DNA of 64,000 nt, from the NCBI GenBank assembly GCA_963853835.1, contig OY970828.1:64844861-64908860 (forward strand). The letters are read 5' to 3'. A program made the translations under genes and the position numbers. Under the pieces are notes generated by a model. That model did not search any database and was not told the DNA's origin. It saw only the letters and a program-made list of their open reading frames with translations. The DNA comes from Calendula officinalis. Lineage: Eukaryota; Streptophyta; Magnoliopsida; Asterales; Asteraceae. This document shows positions 50,685 to 62,887 of this stretch, one piece after another (position 1 is the first letter of the stretch; each line of letters opens with the position of its first letter).

Positions 50685-51529
50685 TAGACCCGTGAAAAAT
50701 CACGAGTTGTTAATAATTTTGTTAAACGTAAATTTTAAGGAATATCAAAATGAATTGTTAATTATGTGATAATTACGTATATATGTAAGCATGTGATCTT
50801 TACACCACATAATCACTTCATGTTACACCCTACATAACAAAGAAAGTCAATAATTTTACTCCTTTTTTATTAATTATACTGGAGTGGTTATATAGAATCA
50901 ATTAAGGTTTATGTTTATGGTTGTACCATGATTTACTCTCTTTTTTATCAGGAGTGCTATAATTAAATTAATAAAAAATGAATTGCAAGGAGGAAATGTT
51001 TAAATTTTGAAAAAGATAATATAAAAAACGGGATTAATACAAATCGGTTTATTAGGAATATTTGTTGAGTTGCCCTAAAATTTCCGGGGAAAAAAAATAA
51101 TGAATAAAATATCCTCAATCTTCAAATGGGCGGGAAATTTTTTAGGTACCACTAAGGACTTCCACATGTCAAAGTTGTGGTCTAAATAAAAATTCACGGA
51201 GTGTCGTAATTTTACTGAGTAAATTTTTATAATAAAAATATGATTAATTATATGTAAATTTATAAAATTTAAAACTCATAAAATTTTATAATAATTATGA
51301 TTCGTAAAAATTCAATAATTTCACAGGTTATAATTATACATAAAACATATTATGATATGTATTAGGATCTGTATTGAAAAGAGTATATGAAAATATTAAA
51401 AAATTAAGTGGTCATTATTAAATTAATTTGAAAATATTATTCTATAAAACTTGAAAAAAATGTTATTATCCCATTGTAATATTATATTATAAATTAATAT
51501 AATATTCACGTTAGGTTCAATCACATATA
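50685..51529. other. Interior of the probable Helitron
   Basis: AT-rich, no open frame of note. Begins with a short inverted repeat, CCCGTGAAAAATCACGAG. Confidence 0.4.
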
Positions 51530-51840
51530 CTTCCTCCGTTTTAAATAAGTGATACAAATTAGCTTTCACGTTTTTTAAGTCAAAAGATTGTAATGAAAGT
51601 TAAGTTAGATTAAATTGGATAGTTAGTGAGTGATAGGTCCCACATATTATGATTAAAGTGAGTTTAATAATGTTTAAAAGTAAAAGTAAGGGTTAATAAG
51701 TCATTTCACTTTTTAAAGGAGATAATTAGTGGGTATGGGTCTCACTATATTTTACCATATAAGAAAAGTTTTAAAGTGTATCACTGATTTTGAAACATCC
51801 AAAAATGGAAAGTGTATCACTTATTTTGAAACGCATGAAG
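51530..51840. mobile_element. Stowaway-like MITE (311 bp)
   Basis: Ends CTTCCTCCGTTTTAAATAAG and TTATTTTGAAACGCATGAAG, flanked by TA (51528-51529 and 51841-51842). Same family as 31807-32118, more decayed. Confidence 0.82.
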
Positions 51841-52267
51841 TACTACAGAAGATTGCAATTCTATATATAACATTTATCATGGGGTGAATAGTTGCATTTT
51901 GTCCCGTAGCCATTTTTCTTTATTTAAACGTTAAAGACGGAAGACAAACAGAACTGCATATCTGGCTTAGTGGTAGCACCCTCTCTTTGTCACCAACTGG
52001 TCCTTTGTTCAACACTTGACAACAGCGAATTTTTTTTAACCTTTTTCACAACTTTCCATATATTACATTTTACACCCTGAACATTAACTTTTCTAGAAGG
52101 ACAATTACTACCCTTAACTTTAGGTTGGAACATTAACTAATATGAATCGACATAATAAGTTTAGATACAATCAACAAAATCACACAGCTGGCCGCGTACA
52201 TTGCTGAATGATTTGCAACTTCAACATTTACTAAAATAACTCATTTCTTGGACGTCGTATTAGAATC

Positions 52268-52298
52268 CCCGCGGCATCGCGCGGGTACTATTTGCTAG
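52268..52298 (+). other. Helitron 3' terminus: hairpin and CTAG
   Basis: Stem CCCGCG (52268-52273), loop GCATCG, stem CGCGGG (52280-52285), then CTAG nine bases later and a T after the end. This is the standard Helitron 3' signature. Confidence 0.75.
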
Positions 52299-53867
52299 TT
52301 ATAACTAATGGCCATTAAATTGAGATTTAAAAGGGGATTCTTAGTTTTCTTACAATATAGTTTATTTTTTACATTTGACCAAAATTATTATATATTAAGC
52401 GTAAGTTTTGAGTACATAGCCTAATAATAAAACGTTGGGGGGATTATAGAAGACTTTAACTATGATCTAAAATTTCACTACCATGTTACCTGTTAATATT
52501 TTTGCATTAGTCTGACTTTTACATTTAACTTTACTTTTAAAAGTAAATAATTGCATTAATTTTAATTTTTTAAGAATTTTTATAATAATTTTAATTGTTT
52601 AGACTTTTAACGTTATAATTATGGTAAATAAGTTAAGTACATAATTAGTAAAGACTAAAAAGATTTAGAAAAAGGAAAACTTTAAATTAAATAACAATCA
52701 TATTATATGAAAGCATAATGATAGATGATGTCGTAGAACTAAAAAATCTAAAAAAGTTGTAATATAGAAAAAAAAACATATCTAAATTAAATAAGAAGAT
52801 AAAATCAAAATAATTGTGATAAGCATATTTATTTTGTAAAAGATATTGTTAAATCAATTTCATTTAAATTATTATTATGAAATTATTCAAATTATGTATT
52901 ATGTTATTTTTCAAAAGACAATGTGATAATTAAAAGAATTATATTATTACGGACTTATTCAAATTACAAATTAATTATATAATTTTTATAATCGTGATAA
53001 ATCACGGATGACCTATATTTTTTTATAATATTTTCATAATTTTCTTAAATTTTACGTAATTAAAAATAATTATTTACCCACTGTAGTAGTTGCAATCATT
53101 GTGTAATCAACCCATCTTAAATACTTTTTCCATCTTCCTTTAGATGAATTATATAAACGTGATACAATTCCTACTCCAATTAATAAATTGGCATAACGTT
53201 TCGAGTCCAGATTGTTATAAAATCAAAAAAATACAAACAATTATATATATGGCTGTTTTTGTGCAGGTTTTAACGGGTTGACTACAACAACTATTGTCTA
53301 CAAAGTATAAATTTTCCGAAAAGATTATGATGTTATATTTATTTAAAAATTACTTTATCTTTAAAATTTAAAACTATAAATTTGGTGGTCTCTAAGGTTG
53401 CCATGTGGCAATAGGAGGCTTAGAAGACGCCACGTGGCCGTATAAGTTTTGTTATATTATAGTAGTAGATTTCCATATGGTGCTTTTTTGTTTTTTTTTT
53501 TTAACGGGAAGTTAATTAGTAAGTTAGTAGTTCAAATCATGCAGTGACATCCACTTTGAACCAATCTTCTTTTATTTGGAATAATCATCATCATCTTTTT
53601 TTATTTTTTCAGAATACTTTCAAAAATTTTTAAACCTAAAACCTTTTTGAAGGAAACCCCAAAGCTATATTTTGTGGATTTTACATATGATGCTTAAATG
53701 GAGAAAATAACTAATGATCAAGAATTTCATCATGATGTTGATTTTGCATGAAAGACATTATATCGAGGAACATAAAATCATATCAGGTCTTTATACTTCA
53801 ATTTAGTAACACTTTTTTACCAAAATAATCATCGTTAAATACACGTAGTGAATACGAAGAGCAACAA
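52299..53867. other. AT-rich intergenic stretch
   Basis: No gene seen. A GC-richer patch near 53390-53445 containing GCCACGTGGC looks like the remnant of another transposon end. Confidence 0.45.
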
Positions 53868-53940
53868 GCCGTTCTAGCTCAGTTGGTAGAGCGCGTGGCT
53901 TTTAACCACGTGGTCGTGGGTTCGAGTCCCACGGATGGCG
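53868..53940 (+). tRNA. trnK-UUU: tRNA-Lys(UUU)
   Basis: A 73-base cloverleaf: acceptor GCCGTTC pairs with GGATGGC (two G-U pairs), D arm AGCTCAGTTGGTAGAGC, anticodon arm with loop CTTTTAA (anticodon TTT), T arm GTGGG-TTCGAGT-CCCAC, discriminator G. Internal A box (TAGCTCAGTTGG) and B box (GGTTCGAGTCC) are present, and a T6 run follows directly as a Pol III terminator. No CCA is encoded and there is no intron, as expected for a nuclear tRNA-Lys gene. Confidence 0.96.
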
Positions 53941-55262
53941 TTTTTTATTTTACCACCCATATTGTTGCAAAAATAAATGAACATGATTTTATATTTTTAC
54001 ATAGAAATACATATGATTACTAATTATTTATTTAAATTTCTTTTCTTATATTAATCATCATATTGTGATCGTATTAGGAGTGTGGATAACTCGAATCACA
54101 ATTGTGAAACCAAAAGCTAAGTAGCTAGATATGCACTAAACCGAACTAGAACTAATATACTTTGTATGCTTCTCTAATCCAAAGGCATATTCGGATGTTG
54201 GTGTTGAAAGTAATGACACTACATGTATATAAGCCCAAATTTTCTAATACTTACAATTTTCTCACGTTAAGTAGAAGGGCTTAGCCCCATCCTACACAAG
54301 TGAGTTACCTTAAATAGACATTTGAAATGACAAAACGTTAATAAAAAGACATTGTTGATTAATTATTTTTGTTTTCAGATTCCTTGTTTTTAAAAGAAAG
54401 ATTTACAAACTGAGATTGAATGCGGCTTATAAGTGAATTATTATCTCTACCTCTAAAGTTTGTACATTTCTAAAGATGTACAAGGCTCTCACTCTACCTC
54501 TAAAGTTTGTACATTTCTAAAGATGTACGTTGATGCAGTGAATTATTATCTCTATATTTTGGAATTCTCACTTTTGATCCACATGAAGAATTTGGGGTAT
54601 AATCGGTATAAAGTGGAGCAATGCTTGGAAACGGACTTTTAGGGGGAAGTGAATTGTGCTTTCCTACGATTACCAATGTGACGCATGTCTTATTATGTTA
54701 ATTGTATCCAATGGTATCAAACAATGCTTTTAGTTGTGTCAAAGGGTGTCATGGTGGTTAATTGACTTACATAAACTTATATACATGTTGACGTATAAAT
54801 AAAATGATCAGTTATATTTATTATAGTAGATTGTACCTCGCACGACGCTGCGGTTTTTTTCACATAACACTCAAAAGATTATCAGAATAACAGTTAAAGG
54901 AAAAAAAACCATCATTTTTAAATACATAGGAACATAAAAGTTTTAATCGTATAAATTAAGGGATTATTTGGTCATAAAAGTTTAAGAATTATATTTTAAT
55001 TTCAAAAAACGTAACAGGCAAAGAATCTTTTGGTTATTTTAAAAAACTAAAGTTTATGGGCTTTTTTGTAATATCAAGAACTTCAAAAGAAAAAGAAAAT
55101 TAATGCTTCTTGTAAGAATAGAACCCTGGTCGCCTAGTAAACTTGAATCCTTACAAAACTATTCTCGCCATTGAGACAACCCAAGTTCTTGTTTACCCTT
55201 TCCCATGTCAAATATATAATATATATGTCATTCAAACTACAGGACAAAAGTACACTGTTCAT
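53941..55262. other. Intergenic stretch with decayed repeat pieces
   Basis: No gene. Holds the duplication at 54445-54528, a CGCACGACGCTGCG hairpin near 54839 that resembles a reversed, decayed Helitron 3' end, and at 55120-55190 a stretch with a B-box-like GGGTTCTATTC on the minus strand, perhaps a SINE remnant. Confidence 0.4.
54445..54528. repeat. 47-bp period tandem duplication
   Basis: CTCTACCTCTAAAGTTTGTA and the following 17 bases occur at 54445 and again at 54492. Confidence 0.88.
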
Positions 55263-55698
55263 CAAGGTTCTAAAAGACGCAAGGCGCGGCGTGGCGGCAC
55301 CATCAAGCCTTGAGCATGGCGAGTCGTGGCGAGTCGTGGCGTTTTTCAAGGCGTGACTTAAAGCGGCAAATTTTTTAATATATATATGTATATCAAATTC
55401 AAAAATAATTATATCCCTATTGATTTACATGATTTTCATATGTGAAGTTTATAATAAAAATGTTAAATCTAAATTTATAATTACATGCCATCATTTTTTT
55501 CAAAAAAAGATCATTTTTTCAAAAAAAATTCAAATTTTTACAAAAATTTTCAAAAAAACTCACCCTAAGGCGCGCCTTACGCCGCCTTATCGCGTTTTTT
55601 TTCCCGCCACGCCTTATACTGCCGCCATGGACTGTTTCGTAATGGCGGAGTCGCGCCTCACGCCTTGGCGCCGCTATGACGCGCTTTTTAGAACCTTG
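55263..55698. mobile_element. hAT-like MITE (436 bp), GC-rich ends
   Basis: Ends CAAGGTTCTAAAAGACGC and GCGCTTTTTAGAACCTTG, flanked by an 8-bp duplication with one mismatch (CTGTTCAT 55255-55262, CTATTCAT 55699-55706). Subterminal parts are rich in GGCG/CGCC motifs; the centre is AT-rich. Confidence 0.85.
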
Positions 55699-55706
55699 CT
55701 ATTCAT

Positions 55707-56329
55707 GCAATTGCAAAATGTATTATTATTAATTGTATATGCTCCCTTTGAATTTTCCATACCTGAATCACAAATTCCTGATAAATACATAAACTAAAAT
55801 CATATGACTGAAAATTGATCGTTTCTTACAGATGGCAACAACCAAATTCATAGAGAATAACATCCAATACATAAAAATTAAAATTATAAATCGGTTATCA
55901 GATTCATTATCAAAAGTTCCTTTGGTTCTATTTAGTTATACATCCTCACTTATAGTTCACTACTACTAAATTTGCACTTTTAAATGTCTAAGTTTATGGT
56001 TAAACAAGACCAATAATGCTCACCTAAAGCCTAAAAGAACAAATAGCAAAATCACTAATATATTTTGTGAGTCCATTAAAAAACACAGAATATACTTAAA
56101 ATAAATTATTTAATTTTTGTTAGCCGGTGAATCTATGAATGAAAAATAGTCATTCATATTAGACCCACTAAACATCCATATCAATATCTATTTATGTCAT
56201 TTATATCCGCTATTATCGGGAGAATGTTCATGGGATCGGATGAGGATTGCACACCTAGTTATCATCATTAAACATTTGTTCAAACAATAAACTTAAAAAC
56301 CAAAACCACTTATTGTTTAATTCTTATAG
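55707..56329. other. Intergenic stretch before the second LINE
   Basis: AT-rich; nothing supported. Confidence 0.45.
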
Positions 56330-58685
56330 TCATAGAGGTTCATTCACGATTTATGGAATTCGGTTAATGAATTTCTTTCAACGGGTTTTATGCCTATAGG
56401 GTGTAATGCTTCTTTTTTTACTTTAATCTCAAAGGTTAGTAACCCGACTTTGGTGAAAGATTATAGACCGATCTCTCTTATTGGTTTACAATATAAGATT
56501 ATTGCAAAGTTATTAGCTTTACGGTTAGCTAAAGTTGTTGATTCCGTAGTTAGTAAAGAGCAATCTACCTTTATTAAAGGAAGGCAAATCTTAGACGGTT
56601 CGTTAATGGTTAATGAGATTATAGAGTGGTATAAGAAGAAGAAGAAGATGCTATTGTTATTTAAAGTTGATTTTGAGAAGGCTTATGATTTTCTAAGTTG
56701 GGAATATTTAGACTTTATTATGTCTAAAATGGGTTTTGGTGTTAAGTGGCGGAAGTGGATAAAGTCGTGTCTTTCGTCGGCTACCTTGTCGGTGTTGGTT
56801 AATGGTAGCCCTACAGAAGAATTTAAAATGTTTAGGGGTTTACGCCAGGGTGATCTGTTGTCTCCGTTTTTATTTATTATTGCAATGGAGGGGCTTCGTC
56901 TTTCTTTAGAAAAAGCGGTTGAAGATCATCAGTTAAAAGGAGTTTTTATTGGTACCTCAAATTTAAATATTTCCCATTTTTTCAACGCAGATGATGTCAT
57001 TGTGGTGACGGAATGGAATGTGGATGATATGGACGGTATTATTCAAATTTTTAATGACTTCTTTAATGTCTCCGGGTTAAAAATAAATGTTCAAAAATCT
57101 AATTTATACGGTGTGGGGATGAGGTCGGACGTTATTGAGGCCATGGCGTTACGAACAGGCTGTGTTGTGGGTTCCCTTCCTTGCCGCTATCTCGGAATTT
57201 TAACGGCTGGATGTATGTCTTGGCAATCTAGTTGGGATTGTATTATCGCTGCTTTTAGAAAAAGACTCTCGAATTGGAAAGTGAAGATGTTATCTATTGG
57301 TGGGCGTTTAACTCTGATTAAGTCTGTTCTTGGAAGCGTAGGCATTTATTGGATGTCTTTATTTCGAGTGCCTGAAACCGTTATAGATAAGCTGGAAAGA
57401 ATGAGGGCTCGGTTTTCCTGGGGTTGCCATGAACAAGAAAAAAAATTAAGTTGGGTGTCATGGAAGAATTCTTTTGCGGTTAAAGAAAGAGGTGGTCTTG
57501 ATATAGCGAGTCTAAAAGCGTTGAATCTAGCGCTTTTGCTTAAGTGGAGATGGCGATTCTATAATGAGCCAAATGCCCTTTGGTGTAAAGTTATTAAAGC
57601 CATGTATGGGGAGGACGGGGGTTTCTCAGGTAATAGTTCTTATCGGCTTTTTAATGGAACTTGGTCTCGCATTATAGGTACCGTTAACTTTCTTCATGAC
57701 AATAGTATTATATATTTTAATGCTATTAGATATGAGTTAGTAAGTGGCAATAGGTTAAAATTTTGGACTGGTCTTTGGTTAGATGATACATCTTTATCGG
57801 TTAAGTTTAACCGACATTTCCGGTTAGATTTGGATAGTGGTTGTTTGATTAATCAAAGATGGTTTCAAGGTAGTTGGATGTGGAATTGGAAAAGACCATT
57901 GAGAGGTGGTGTGGAATTGGAACAATTCGAAAATTTGAAGACCCTTCTTTAAAATATAAATGTTGGTGAAGGAAATGATAAATTGTGTTGGTCTCTTGAC
58001 TCTCAAACGAGGTACTCGGAGGCAGGGGCTCGAAGGTGTATTGATAAGAATATTCACCCAGGCATTGGTTTTAGTTATACTTGGTGTAAAATAGTGCCTT
58101 TAAAAGTTAATATATTTATGTGGCGTTTATTTTTGGATCGGCTTCTAACTAGACAAAATCTTTCAAGAAGAGGGTTGGAAATTCCTAGTATTTCATGTCC
58201 GAGTTGTCCAGGTAACTTGGAGTCGGTGGATCACTTGTTTTTTGGCTGTCTTTTGGCGAAGCAGATTTGGCAGAAGGTATGCTCGTGGTGTTCTTTAAGG
58301 GAGGCGGATTTCGGTCATAATTGCCAAGAGATGGGGGATTTCATTGAAAGTTTTTCAAATGCTCAAAATAGGAAGATGAAAATTCAAGTTATTGGGTATT
58401 CGACGTGTTGGGTGATTTGGAGATATAGGAATTCTTTGTTATTTGATAATGGTAGATTTAGAAAATCGGATGTCTTTGATAGTATTCGTTTGTTTTCTTT
58501 TTCGTGGATCACTCATCGAAATCGCAAAGTTAAGATTTCATGGGATGATTGGTTAAGAAACCCTATTTGTAATTTTACTTAGTCTAGTTTTCTGCTAGAC
58601 TCAAGTGTTTTTTATGTTAGTGTGGAGGTCCTCGGGGGGTGATGGCTTTGCCGAAGCTCGACCCGTTGCCTTCTTTCAAAAAAAA
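56330..58685 (+). mobile_element. Second 5'-truncated LINE of the same family
   Basis: Starts inside the reverse transcriptase (first recognisable codons near 56345), and ends with the 3' UTR string GATGGCTTTGCCGAAGCTCG and a short A tail (58678-58685). No clear target duplication found, so the 5' edge is approximate. Confidence 0.83.
56345..58582 (+). pseudogene. LINE reverse transcriptase and zf-RVT, one stop codon and altered catalytic box
   Basis: One reading frame from about 56345 to 58582, broken only by TAA at 57950-57952, after which the same frame continues. RT motifs: VKDYRPISLIG, KVDFEKAYDFLSWEY, GLRQGDLLSPFLFI. The catalytic YADD box reads NADD because of AAC in place of a Tyr codon at 56984-56986, which should abolish polymerase activity. 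The zf-RVT region is recognisable (CPSCPGNLESVDHLFFGC) after the stop. The N-terminal RT part and endonuclease are missing. GSPTEEF and FGVKWRKWI are shared with the LINE at 26306-29097. Confidence 0.88.
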
Positions 58686-60132
58686 TCAAAGTAGGTTAAA
58701 AAGTCAGAGTAAAAAAAACACTAGGCTTAAGAAATGGAATAAAATCGTTTGTTTATCAAATCAAATCAGTGATTTAAATACGTATTTATGTGTAGATAAT
58801 TATAAAAATTATGCTTTACTATTTTTTTTATCATTTTTTTGTCTTGATATAATTTATTTGTAATATCATTCCACAAATGGACCAACAAACATGGACATAT
58901 CCTTGTCATGTAACCAATATATTATCAAAGATTCACTAAACGAAAGCGTCAACAATGTTCAAGTTGGCCATTTTAAGCTCTGCAATTGGAGTGTATGGGG
59001 TAGCAACATAACAAATAAAGGAAATAAAGTATATTAAAATGTACGGAATAATATTTATTGATTGCGAAAACATACAACTGAACGGGTCATCAAGTTGATG
59101 GTAGCATCAATATAAATATTTAAACAGATGCCAAGACAATGTCATAATTTAAAGTTTATTGTTGAAGAAGGATATAGTTTTTTGTATATATATGTCAGTT
59201 TAAATTCCATAGAACAATTTAAAATTCTTTTAAATAAATACTAATATATAAAGCACAAATAGAAATAAGTCTGTTCACGAAGATGATATCAAACCACTTG
59301 TATTTGATTTTGAATGAATTTTATATATTAATCTTCTAACTTGTGAACTTCAAGAATAATTTTATTATTTACTTCAAGAATAATTTAATTATTTTAATAA
59401 AGGTACTTTTACATAAGGGTAACAACTTAAACTTTTATATATACATAAACACAAATTTATCAGAAAGATCTAACAACTTAAATCCCCTTATGCATATTTA
59501 TTTATTTAATGAGTAATAACAAAGTCATGATAAGTAGAAATATATAGTAGGAAACATATCATTACTTTTAAATTAAAGTAAAACATCACAGAAATCAATC
59601 AATATCCAATCCGGCTTTTGAAAGTGAGATATAGATGGTCAAAGTCAAACATTTATCCGGGAGTAGAGAAGTTGTTGCCTAAAACACCTCAAGCAAAAAA
59701 GTCACCTGAAAAAGATGTGTGATTTCGTGAGTAAAATATGTTAGGAACTTTATATTTAAACCTAAAGACTAATAAAGTAACACTAAGGAATTACAAATAT
59801 AACAATTACAAGGAGCACAGCATAAAAGTGAAATAAGTTGTGCTCCTATAGAAAACTGAACTTAGAATAAACCATTAATATTACAGAATCTGCTAAAATA
59901 ATTTAATGCTGGTACAGAACAGAAAACTAACCAATTAACCTGTGTATTATGCATCATTTTTGGACACAACATATATTACCGAAACCGGAATAATATAATT
60001 CCCAGGTAAAATGAAAATTAAAACCTAGAGACAAGAGTCATTACTAAAATAAATAATCACATCTTTCAGATTTACAGAACAAAAGCATTCACTGTCAATT
60101 ACTTCTACCTATCAAGTATGAACCATAAAATA
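58686..60132. other. Intergenic stretch, includes the 3' flank of the B3-like gene
   Basis: AT-rich, no supported gene. Part next to 60133 is presumably the 3' UTR of the minus-strand gene. Confidence 0.45.
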
Positions 60133-61326
60133 TCATTGAGGAACCGAAAAAACCAAATATCCATTATCCCAACGAACCCTAATTTCTTGTCCAACTTGCA
60201 ATCCTTTACCTCTTATAATGTGTCCCCATTTTCCAATTAAATTGTAATAACTTCCACGACATTTTAATTTCATCAAATAAGTATCACCTGTATCATAATC
60301 TCGAGCATTTACATGAATCTGTAGCTCGTTTCTTAACTGTTCTCGTGCTTGTGACGCCCAATACAAAAGAATATGATCTTCAACTGATTTTCCAGGTAAT
60401 GTCAGAAACGGATGATTTGTATCCACATCAGATAAAGTCAACGCCTTTTTAATCGGCCATTCTTCATCATGTTGATGAATTTGTTGTTGTTGATGATGAT
60501 ATTGTAACTGGTGCTGTTGTTGTTGTACAGTAGGGATTGTTGCAGGTACAACTATTTGTTGACTTTGTTCATACGGTACAGAAAAATGCAAACAACCGTT
60601 AGCCCAACGGATTTTTATCTCTTTTCCAACGCCTAACCCTTTACTCCTGATAATTTTCCCCCATTTTCCAATTAAATTATAATAATTACCACGCCACCTC
60701 AGCTTCATGACATAAATATCCCCTGTATCAACATCACGTGCATTCAAATTCACCTGTTCTTCATTTCTCAAAAGCTCCCGTTGTTGTGGGGTCCAATGAA
60801 CAAGAATATGATCTTCAACTGATCTTCTTGCTAATGGTAAAAAAGGGTGATTAGTGTCCACATCAGATAATGTCAAAACTTTCCTAATTGGCCATTGATC
60901 ATGGTGCACAACGGGGGCAGGAATTATCTGCAGCGGGGGCACGGTAAGAATATGTTGCTGCGGGACTGAAAAATGTAAGCATCCGTTAAACCAACGGATT
61001 TTGATTTCTTTTCCAACATCTAATCCTTTAGAACGAACAATTCTTCCCCATTTTCCAATAAGATTGTAATAACTGCCTCGCCATTTTAGTTTCATGACAT
61101 AAACATCACCAGTGTCATCATCTTGTGCATTAATGGGTACTTGTTCTCTGTTTAGTAAATGGTCTCGTTCTTGCTGTGTTAGGTGAATGAGAATGTAGGT
61201 TTCGACAGGCTGGCGAGGTAGAGTGAGGAAGGGGTGAGTTATGTCAACATCTGAAAGTGTGAGGGCTTTTCTGATTGGCCAATCGTCTTGTGCGTGTAAT
61301 GTGTTATTGTGTCTAGAACGCCTCAT
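60133..61326 (-). CDS. Protein with three tandem B3-like domains
   Basis: 397 residues from the ATG at 61326. An ATG 30 bases upstream is in frame, but a splice acceptor (TTGCTCACAG at 61338-61329) lies between them, so the later start is preferred. Three repeats of about 107 residues, each beginning WPI(R/K)K and LTLSDVD, with HPFL, a D.DTGD.Y.MKL strand, YYNLIGKWG, and ending G.EI..RW.NG.L.FSVP; they span roughly residues 16-122, 145-251 and 290-396. Linker 2-3 is Gln/His-rich (residues 268-286). The pattern resembles the plant B3 DNA-binding fold, and suggests a nuclear DNA-binding protein, but targets are unknown and B3 is my judgement from pattern only. The frame is fully open in a single coding exon. 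Confidence 0.7.
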   Translation of the reverse strand: MRRSRHNNTLHAQDDWPIRKALTLSDVDITHPFLTLPRQPVETYILIHLTQQERDHLLNREQVPINAQDDDTGDVYVMKLKWRGSYYNLIGKWGRIVRSKGLDVGKEIKIRWFNGCLHFSVPQQHILTVPPLQIIPAPVVHHDQWPIRKVLTLSDVDTNHPFLPLARRSVEDHILVHWTPQQRELLRNEEQVNLNARDVDTGDIYVMKLRWRGNYYNLIGKWGKIIRSKGLGVGKEIKIRWANGCLHFSVPYEQSQQIVVPATIPTVQQQQHQLQYHHQQQQIHQHDEEWPIKKALTLSDVDTNHPFLTLPGKSVEDHILLYWASQAREQLRNELQIHVNARDYDTGDTYLMKLKCRGSYYNLIGKWGHIIRGKGLQVGQEIRVRWDNGYLVFSVPQ

Positions 61327-61328
61327 GC

Positions 61329-62093
61329 CTGTGAGCAATGTAGAAATAGAGATCATTTGTTACAAGATTCGATTTTTTTCACAAAATCAACACATAAACT
61401 GTAAAACATTAACAATCAACACAAAAATCATAACGAAGAAAATAGTAACAATTGATATATTAGCCAATCAGAAACTCTAGACCACCTGCATTTGTCAAAT
61501 GACATGAAGTAAACAAAACCTTACATAACAAAAGTAGCTTTTGAGCAGTACAGAGAAGAAGAAATTAACAGAGGAAATTATCAATTTGCATAACTTTCAT
61601 AGGATCCTTACATTGCTATTTAATGGAGAAAACAAGGAAACTAATATAACTCAAAATGGAAATGACAGCATGGAAAATGGAGATTCTAATATGCAATCCT
61701 TGCCTAGCAACCTCACATGATGAAGCATTTCTTCCCATTTTGCCCCTATTGGAATGATGCGGTGTATTCATGGCATTCATGTGGTTATTGGTGACTGTAT
61801 CATCTTAAATTTCAATCTCGAATTATAAATCGAAAAATAAAAAAAATCCTACGTACGTACGCACGCCAATTGCAAGCTTAAACCACCACGAAAGTAGAAG
61901 TAGGGCTTCTACATCTTACTGTGAATGCTAAGAAACTAACTCCTCAAAAGTAAACTATTCAATTGAATTGAAACACAACCTAAGTCAAGAGGTTAACTAA
62001 CAGTTTCGTGCGAGAATTCAACAAAATCAAAAGCACAGAAGCAGTTGAAAACCTAAATTAAGCATCAGAATCGAACAACCTAACTGAAATTAC
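61329..62093 (-). other. Probable 5'-UTR intron of the B3-like gene
   Basis: On the minus strand a donor CACAG|GTAATTTC (exon ends 62094) and an acceptor TTGCTCACAG (ending 61329) frame a 765-bp intron two bases before the start codon. The presumed non-coding first exon runs from about 62165 to 62094. Leader introns placed just before the ATG are common in plants and often raise expression; here this is inference. Confidence 0.55.
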
Positions 62094-62194
62094 CTGTGTT
62101 CGTCTGCCAGGGGATTTGATCGAGAAAAACCCTAGAGCGAGAAAGGGGGCATAATTGTTAAGATAAATTTGGGAGAATTGTAAAAATGTACAAG

Positions 62195-62202
62195 TATAAA
62201 TA
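62195..62202 (-). promoter_or_regulatory. Candidate TATA box of the B3-like gene
   Basis: TATTTATA on the minus strand, about 30 bases before the presumed transcription start. The hAT element's target copy begins at the next base upstream (62203). Confidence 0.45.
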
Positions 62203-62210
62203 GAAGAAGA

Positions 62211-62887
62211 TAGGGGTGTTCGTTTGGACGGTTTGGATATATCCGAACCAAATAGATGAAACCAAATAAAGTCCGGTTTTCAAAAGTTCAAACCGAACCG
62301 TCCAAACTAATTCGAAAACCAAACCGATCCGAACCAAATAACAATTTGGTTGGTTTGGTTTTATCCGTTTGGTTTTTCCTTAAAATTTACAAAAATACTA
62401 CAAAAGTATATAAAATAAATAATATTAAGTTCGATATGTAAAATTCCAAAATGATAAACTAGTTTGTACATAAAAACAAGTCTAATTCATAGCTTGTGAC
62501 ATTTATAATGATATATGCAAAAATCGGCATCAACTTTATCAAAAAATCCAAAACGACTGGTATATCGCCAAATGATACAATATAAAATGGAACAAGTGTT
62601 AGTATATAAATCATTTTACTATAAGAAATGTAAAGAAAAGGAATACCATAATTGCTTACCATGGAAACCAACAAGTGTTAGTATATAAATCAATTTACTA
62701 TATATTACTATTCGGTTTTTTTGGACAATCCGGTTTTCACGATGGAAACCAAATCCAATCCGAAATCCAAACTATTAATTTGGTTTAAGTCCAAACCGAT
62801 CCAAAAAACCAAATAACCAATCCAAATAGTCCGATCCAAAATGTCCAATTGGACAATCCGGTTATATCCGAATAGTGAACACCCCTA
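62211..62887. mobile_element. hAT-type element (677 bp) in the promoter of the B3-like gene
   Basis: Ends TAGGGGTGTTCG and GTGAACACCCCTA with an exact 8-bp duplication GAAGAAGA (62203-62210 and 62888-62895). Subterminal motifs of the AACCGAACC/GGTTTGG type on both sides; a roughly 20-bp string (CAAGTGTTAGTATATAAATC) occurs twice near 62594 and 62671. No transposase frame. Confidence 0.9.

Larger units (their letters stand above)
32309..52298 (+). mobile_element. Probable Helitron, interrupted by a hAT element and a MITE
   Basis: The 3' end is convincing: a 6-bp hairpin stem CCCGCG/CGCGGG (52268-52285), nine bases, then CTAG at 52295-52298 followed by T. The proposed 5' end is TCACTAACTAGG at 32309, preceded by A, which continues after the hAT insertion as TAGACCCGTG (50685-). 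Without the hAT, its target copy and the MITE the element would be about 1.3 kb, non-autonomous. The 5' end rests on a short motif only. Confidence 0.5.

Noticed and set aside
51955..52030. tRNA-like or SINE-like string (TGGCTTAGTGGTAGCA)
   Set aside because: It resembles an A box, but there is no good B box and no cloverleaf; too weak to call.
55120..55190. Possible SINE on the minus strand with a B-box-like GGGTTCTATTC
   Set aside because: No convincing A box, boundaries or target duplication.
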